NCBI GenBank assembly: GCA_017577945.1
Contig: PKQS01000010.1
Span: 124,001 to 188,000 of the forward strand
Direction: 5' to 3'
DNA length: 64,000 bases
Origin: Bacillota bacterium
GTDB taxonomy: Bacteria > Bacillota > Limnochordia > Limnochordales > ZCTH02-B6
Positions 60,162 through 64,000 of the stretch are shown in pieces. Position 1 is the first letter of the stretch. Each line of letters opens with the position of its first letter. The position numbers were made by a program, and so were the translations under genes. The notes below the pieces were generated by a model, which was not told the origin of the DNA, did no database searches, and saw nothing but the letters and a program-made list of their open reading frames with translations.

Positions 60162-61456
60162 GCCGTGCGCACCTCCTGCGGCTGCTCCGCCAAACAGGCG
60201 CGCCCATGGATGTGGGCTTCAAACTCCTCCGGGAAGTGCTTCAGCACCGACTGCAGGAACGTCTTGGAGAAGTCCGAGAGCAGGCAAATGGTCGTGCCGG
60301 ACATCAACGGGTCCAGGCTCTTGAGGATTTCGATGTCCTCTTTGGTGCCTTGGCCGCGCTCGATCTTCCGCAAGAGCCGCGCCGTCCACGCGGTGCCCTC
60401 GCGACACGGGGTGCACTGGCCGCACGACTCGTGCGCGAAGAAATCGGCGTAGTACAGCGCCGTGCGCACCATGCACACCGTTTCGTCGAACACCATGACG
60501 CCGGCGGTACCCAGGATGGAACCGGCTTGCTGCACGGAGTCGAAGTCCAGCGGCAAGTCCAGATGCTCCGGCAGCAGCACCGGCGAGCTGGCCCCGCCCG
60601 GCTGCACCGCCTTGAGCGTCCGCCCGGGGAGCAAGCCTCCCGCCACTTCAAAGATGAGCTCGCGCAGGGTGATGCCCAGCGGCAGCTCGTAGTTGCCCGG
60701 ACGGCGCACCATGCCGCTGACGGAAAACAGCTTGGTACCGGGGCTCTTCGGCGTGCCGATGGACAGGAACCAGTCGGCCCCCCGGTCGATGATGAACGGG
60801 ACGTTGCAGAGCGTCTCCACATTGTTGACGACGGTAGGCATGCCGTACAGGCCCGCCGTGGCCGGGAACGGCGGCTTGATGCGCGGTTCCCCTCGCCCGC
60901 CCTCCAGCGAGCTCAGCAGCCCCGTCTCCTCGCCGCAGATGTAAGCGCCGGCGCCCCGGTGCACGACGATCTCCTGGGAGAAGCCGCTGCCTAGGATGTT
61001 GTCGCCGACGTACCCTTTCGCCCGGGCCTGCTCGATGGCGTCCTGCAGCACCCGGTAACCCTTCCAGAACTCGCCCCGCAGGTAAATGAACGACTTGGCC
61101 GCCTGTACGGCGTACGCGGCCAGCAAGACGCCCTCGATGAGCAGGTGCGGGTTGAATTCGATCAGCATCCGGTTGTTGAAGGTGCCCGGCTCGCTTTCGT
61201 CGCCGTTGCACACCAAATACCGCGGCCGGCCGTCGTTGGGCAGGAAGCCCCACTTGATGCCCGCCGGGAAACCAGCGCCGCCGCGGCCGCGCAGGTTGGC
61301 CTTTTTCACTTCCTCATGGACTTCCTGCGGCGTCATCTGCCGCAAGGCCTTGCGGAGCGCCGCGTAGCCGCCCTGCGCCTCGTAGTTTTCGATGCGCGTC
61401 AGGTCGACTTCGCCGATGCCTTTCGTCAACACCCGCATCTCCAACGGGTGGCTCAC
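60158..61456 (-). CDS. nuoF: NADH dehydrogenase subunit F (FMN, NADH site)
   Basis: NADH-oxidising flavoprotein subunit, 432 residues. LRGRGGAGFPAGIKW binds FMN/NADH, CNGDESEPGTFNNR follows, and ESCGQCTPCREG with a fourth Cys in GTTICLL holds cluster N3. GTG start overlaps the nuoE stop (GTGA). Confidence 0.97.
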   Translation of the reverse strand: MSHPLEMRVLTKGIGEVDLTRIENYEAQGGYAALRKALRQMTPQEVHEEVKKANLRGRGGAGFPAGIKWGFLPNDGRPRYLVCNGDESEPGTFNNRMLIEFNPHLLIEGVLLAAYAVQAAKSFIYLRGEFWKGYRVLQDAIEQARAKGYVGDNILGSGFSQEIVVHRGAGAYICGEETGLLSSLEGGRGEPRIKPPFPATAGLYGMPTVVNNVETLCNVPFIIDRGADWFLSIGTPKSPGTKLFSVSGMVRRPGNYELPLGITLRELIFEVAGGLLPGRTLKAVQPGGASSPVLLPEHLDLPLDFDSVQQAGSILGTAGVMVFDETVCMVRTALYYADFFAHESCGQCTPCREGTAWTARLLRKIERGQGTKEDIEILKSLDPLMSGTTICLLSDFSKTFLQSVLKHFPEEFEAHIHGRACLAEQPQEVRTA

Positions 61457-62028
61457 CGTCCGTCACCTTCTTCCCAGACGGCGCCCGGCTTCGTCAAGCC
61501 GATCTCCTCCGACAGCTGGATCAAGTCGGCTCCGTTCCGCAGCGCTTCAATGATCTGCTTGGCCCGCTCGGGCGTCACCTTGTGGAAATACTCCTGGTTG
61601 ATCTGCAACGCGGGCGCGCCGTCGCAGGCGGCAATGCACTCGCCCGTCGTCAGCAGCGTAAACATGCCGTCGGGCGTCGTTTCGCCCAACTTCACGCCCA
61701 GCAGCCGCTCGAGCTCCCGAACCAGCTCGCCGCTTCCTTTCAGCCCGCAAATGACGTTATTGCACACGATGATGACGTACTTGCCCACGGGCTTGCGGTG
61801 GAAAAGCGAGTAGAACGAGAGCGTCGACTCAACATAGCCGCGGGTCAGGTTCAGCTTCTTCGCGATGAAATCCAAGTCTTCGTCGGCCACGTAGCCTCGC
61901 TCGTGCTGCGCCATCCAGAACAACCCCAGAATGGCCGACTTCGCTTGCGGATACTGGCCGATCAGTCGTTCTATGTCCTCGGCCCGGCGCTCCCACCACG
62001 GCGCGCCGTTGCTGTTGACGGCACTCAT
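61453..62028 (-). CDS. nuoE: NADH dehydrogenase subunit E ([2Fe-2S])
   Basis: Thioredoxin-fold subunit with cluster N1a, 191 residues. The ligands are VCNNVIC (CX4C) and ECIAAC (CX3C). The N-terminal helix bundle YPQAKSAILGLFWMAQHERG is typical. The ATG overlaps the nuoD stop, and the longer frame through nuoD is rejected. Confidence 0.95.
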   Translation of the reverse strand: MSAVNSNGAPWWERRAEDIERLIGQYPQAKSAILGLFWMAQHERGYVADEDLDFIAKKLNLTRGYVESTLSFYSLFHRKPVGKYVIIVCNNVICGLKGSGELVRELERLLGVKLGETTPDGMFTLLTTGECIAACDGAPALQINQEYFHKVTPERAKQIIEALRNGADLIQLSEEIGLTKPGAVWEEGDGR

Positions 62029-63254
62029 CGGTCCACCTCCCCGAACACGGGGTCCACGCTGGCGATGACCGCCACCATGTCGGCCAGGAGCGCCCCTTCC
62101 ATCATGACCGGCATGGCGAACACGTTGAAAAATGCCGGGCCGCGCACCCGCACGCGCCACGGCTTGTTCTTCCCGTTGGAAACGACGTAGAAGCCGATCT
62201 CGCCCCGGGGGCTCTCGATGGCCTGGTACGCCTCCCCCGCCGGCACGTCGAACCCGTACGATACCAGCTTGAAGTGGTGGATGAGCGCTTCCATGCTGTG
62301 CCGCAGCTCTTCTTTGGGCGGCAGCGCGATCTTGCGGTCGTCCACCATGACGGGGCCCGGTTCCAGGCGCTCCAGCGCCTGCCGGCAGATGCGGTGCGAC
62401 TCCATCATCTCGTGGACCCGCACCAAGTACCGGTCGTAGCAGTCGCCGCTTTCGCCCACCGGCACGTCGAACTCGTACTCGTCATAGCCGGCGTACGGGT
62501 ACGCCTTGCGCACGTCGTACGGCACGCCCGAAGCGCGCAGGTTCGGCCCCGTCACGCCCAGCGCCAGGGCTTGGTCGGGTTTCAGCACGCCGACGCCGCG
62601 CAGGCGGTCGAGCCAGATCGGGTTCTTGTCCAGGATGGTACGGATTTCCCGGAGACGCTCCGGGAACTCGTCGAGGAAGCGGCGCACCATGTCCTCGAAC
62701 CCGTTCGGAAGGTCGTTGGCCAGGCCGCCGACCCGGAAGTAGCTCGGGTTCATGCGGGCCCCCGTGGCTTCCTCGAAGAGGTCCAAGATCTGCTCGCGTA
62801 TATTGAAGGCGTACATGAGCACGCTCTGCGAGCCGATGTCCAGCGCCGTCGTGCCCAGCCAGATGCAGTGGGACGCGATGCGCTGCAGCTCGGTGAGCAG
62901 GATGCGCACCGTCTTGGCCCGCGGCGGCGGCTCAATCCCCAGCAGCTTCTCCACCGCCAGCACGTAGCCGAGATTGTTGGACAGCGGCGCCAGGTAGTCC
63001 ATCCGGTCCAGCACCGTGATGGCCTGCGTCCATGTCAGATGCTCGGCGTGCTTCTCGATGCCGGTGTGCAAGAAGCCAATCTCCGGCGTCGCCTTGACGA
63101 TGCGCTCGCCTTCGATCTCCAAGATCATCCGCAAAACCCCGTGCGTGCTGGGGTGGTGCGGGCCGACGCTGAGGGTCATGCGGTCGCCCTCGCCGCCGAC
63201 CTTCAGCTCCTCGACGTTCAGCTCGTACTGTCCCGAACGCACGATGCGAGACAC
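62025..63254 (-). CDS. nuoD: NADH dehydrogenase subunit D (quinone site)
   Basis: Subunit that forms the quinone pocket with NuoB and NuoH, 409 residues from the GTG chosen here. GPHHPSTHGVLR contains the quinone-contact His, and EIGFLHTGIEKHAE follows. Start is uncertain: this GTG directly follows the nuoC stop, while another in-frame GTG four codons upstream overlaps nuoC. Confidence 0.94.
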   Translation of the reverse strand: MSRIVRSGQYELNVEELKVGGEGDRMTLSVGPHHPSTHGVLRMILEIEGERIVKATPEIGFLHTGIEKHAEHLTWTQAITVLDRMDYLAPLSNNLGYVLAVEKLLGIEPPPRAKTVRILLTELQRIASHCIWLGTTALDIGSQSVLMYAFNIREQILDLFEEATGARMNPSYFRVGGLANDLPNGFEDMVRRFLDEFPERLREIRTILDKNPIWLDRLRGVGVLKPDQALALGVTGPNLRASGVPYDVRKAYPYAGYDEYEFDVPVGESGDCYDRYLVRVHEMMESHRICRQALERLEPGPVMVDDRKIALPPKEELRHSMEALIHHFKLVSYGFDVPAGEAYQAIESPRGEIGFYVVSNGKNKPWRVRVRGPAFFNVFAMPVMMEGALLADMVAVIASVDPVFGEVDR

Positions 63255-63255
63255 T

Positions 63256-63876
63256 TCAGTCCCCACCTTCCGAGACCGACCGGGGGAGGCCCGTGGAACC
63301 CGGGGCGTCGCCGGGCCGCTTCGGCGCGTGGTACCAGTTCCGCTCCGCAGCCGGTCCCATGGCCTTCTCCCGCTCGCCGCGCAGCGGATAATCCTTGCGC
63401 AGCGGATGGCCCACCCAGTCGTCGGGCAGCAGAATCCGCGTCAGATTCGGATGGCCCGCGAAACGGATGCCGAACAGGTCCCACACTTCCCGCTCCGCCG
63501 GGTTGGCCGACGGCCACAAGTCGCTGACCGTGGGCACTTCCGGATGGCTCTCGTCCACGGGCACCCGCAACCGCAGCCGCCAGAGGCTCGGCAGCGCAAC
63601 GAGATGGTACACGACCTCAAAGCGCGGCGTGCGGGGCAGGTAATCCACGCCAGCCACGTCCATCAGCACGTTGAAGCCGTGCTCTTTGAGGAAGACGCAC
63701 ACGTCGCGCAGCTTGTCGGGCATCACTTTGAGCTGGGCGATGTCGAAGGGAGTCGGCAGCTCCTCCACGCCCTCCGGGAACCGCTCCAGCAACGCCGGCA
63801 GCAGCGTTTGGCGCATGGCCTCCTGGGCCGCGGCGCCGCCCGTGTACGGCTGCGGGAAACGTACCGTTGCCGTCAC
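63256..63876 (-). CDS. nuoC: NADH dehydrogenase subunit C
   Basis: 30-kDa-type subunit, 206 residues, separate from NuoD as in most Gram-positives. [20 protein letters not shown] and HPLRKDYPL are the family signatures. The C-terminus has a 25-residue charged tail. GTG start overlaps the nuoB stop (GTGA). Confidence 0.95.
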   Translation of the reverse strand: MTATVRFPQPYTGGAAAQEAMRQTLLPALLERFPEGVEELPTPFDIAQLKVMPDKLRDVCVFLKEHGFNVLMDVAGVDYLPRTPRFEVVYHLVALPSLWRLRLRVPVDESHPEVPTVSDLWPSANPAEREVWDLFGIRFAGHPNLTRILLPDDWVGHPLRKDYPLRGEREKAMGPAAERNWYHAPKRPGDAPGSTGLPRSVSEGGD

Positions 63877-64000
63877 GCCCGCATCACCCCGCCCGGCGCG
63901 CGGCCTTCCTGGATGGCCTGGCGCAGTTTCAGCACCGCGTCCAGCACCGCGTCGGGCGTCGGCGGGCAGCCCGGCACGTAAATGTCCACCGGAATCACCT
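63873..64000 (-). CDS. nuoB: NADH dehydrogenase subunit B (partial)
   Basis: The last 41 residues of NuoB run in from the right edge: [20 protein letters not shown] contains the final Cys ligand of cluster N2. The upstream part of the gene and any nuoA lie outside the window. Confidence 0.93.
   Translation of the reverse strand, partial: VIPVDIYVPGCPPTPDAVLDAVLKLRQAIQEGRAPGGVMRA

Overview
The window looks like a chromosomal segment of a GC-rich, endospore-forming, respiring member of the Bacillota (Symbiobacterium/Thermaerobacter/Limnochordia-like). Evidence: a CIRCE-controlled hrcA-grpE-dnaK-dnaJ operon, a T-box leader on leuS, the spore genes gpr and spoIIP, comEA/comEC, and a gene order that largely follows the Bacillus/Clostridium comEA-comEC-holA-rpsT-gpr-spoIIP-lepA-hemW-hrcA-grpE-dnaK-dnaJ-prmA-rsmE block. 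The high GC content creates very long antisense shadow frames. The genus is an inference; no rRNA or taxonomic marker was compared.

Layout, left to right. 1-1.9 kb: end of a conserved block (nfeD, rpsU, HIT protein). 1.9-8.9 kb: accessory stretch with an acyl-CoA dehydrogenase, a phosphoesterase, tyrosine phenol-lyase, tatA, an unusual Val/Arg repeat protein, and a lipoprotein subtilase paired with a BsuPI-domain protein. It separates rsmE from HIT-rpsU-nfeD. 9-15.8 kb: heat-shock operon with prmA and rsmE. 15.8-28.8 kb: hemW, lepA, murJ, spoIIP, a solute-binding protein, gpr, rpsT, holA, comEC, comEA. 29-34 kb: leuS with its T-box, two tiny membrane proteins, a GT4 glycosyltransferase, RNase P RNA. 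34-44.7 kb: apgM, coaX-coaBC, a P1-family peptidase, lipB-lipA, a branched-chain-type 2-oxoacid dehydrogenase (E1 alpha, E1 beta, E2), a ComB-family phosphatase. 44.8-51.9 kb: a NifU-domain scaffold, three tandem M42 aminopeptidases, a malic enzyme-PTA fusion, a lipoate-ligase-family protein. 51.9-64 kb: a minus-strand complex I operon from the end of nuoB through nuoL and nuoN, with no nuoM.

Links between genes: LipB and LipA make the lipoyl group carried by the adjacent E2 protein, and the LplA-family protein may move lipoyl groups. LipA, HemW and complex I (NuoB, E, F, G, I) need Fe-S clusters, which the NifU-domain protein could help supply. The oxoacid dehydrogenase and malic enzyme generate NAD(P)H; complex I oxidises NADH. 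The IVD-like acyl-CoA dehydrogenase could act after the branched-chain complex. The most unusual items are the Val/Arg repeat protein, the subtilase/BsuPI pair, the two mini membrane proteins, the absent nuoM, and terminator-like hairpins whose loops hold stop codons.
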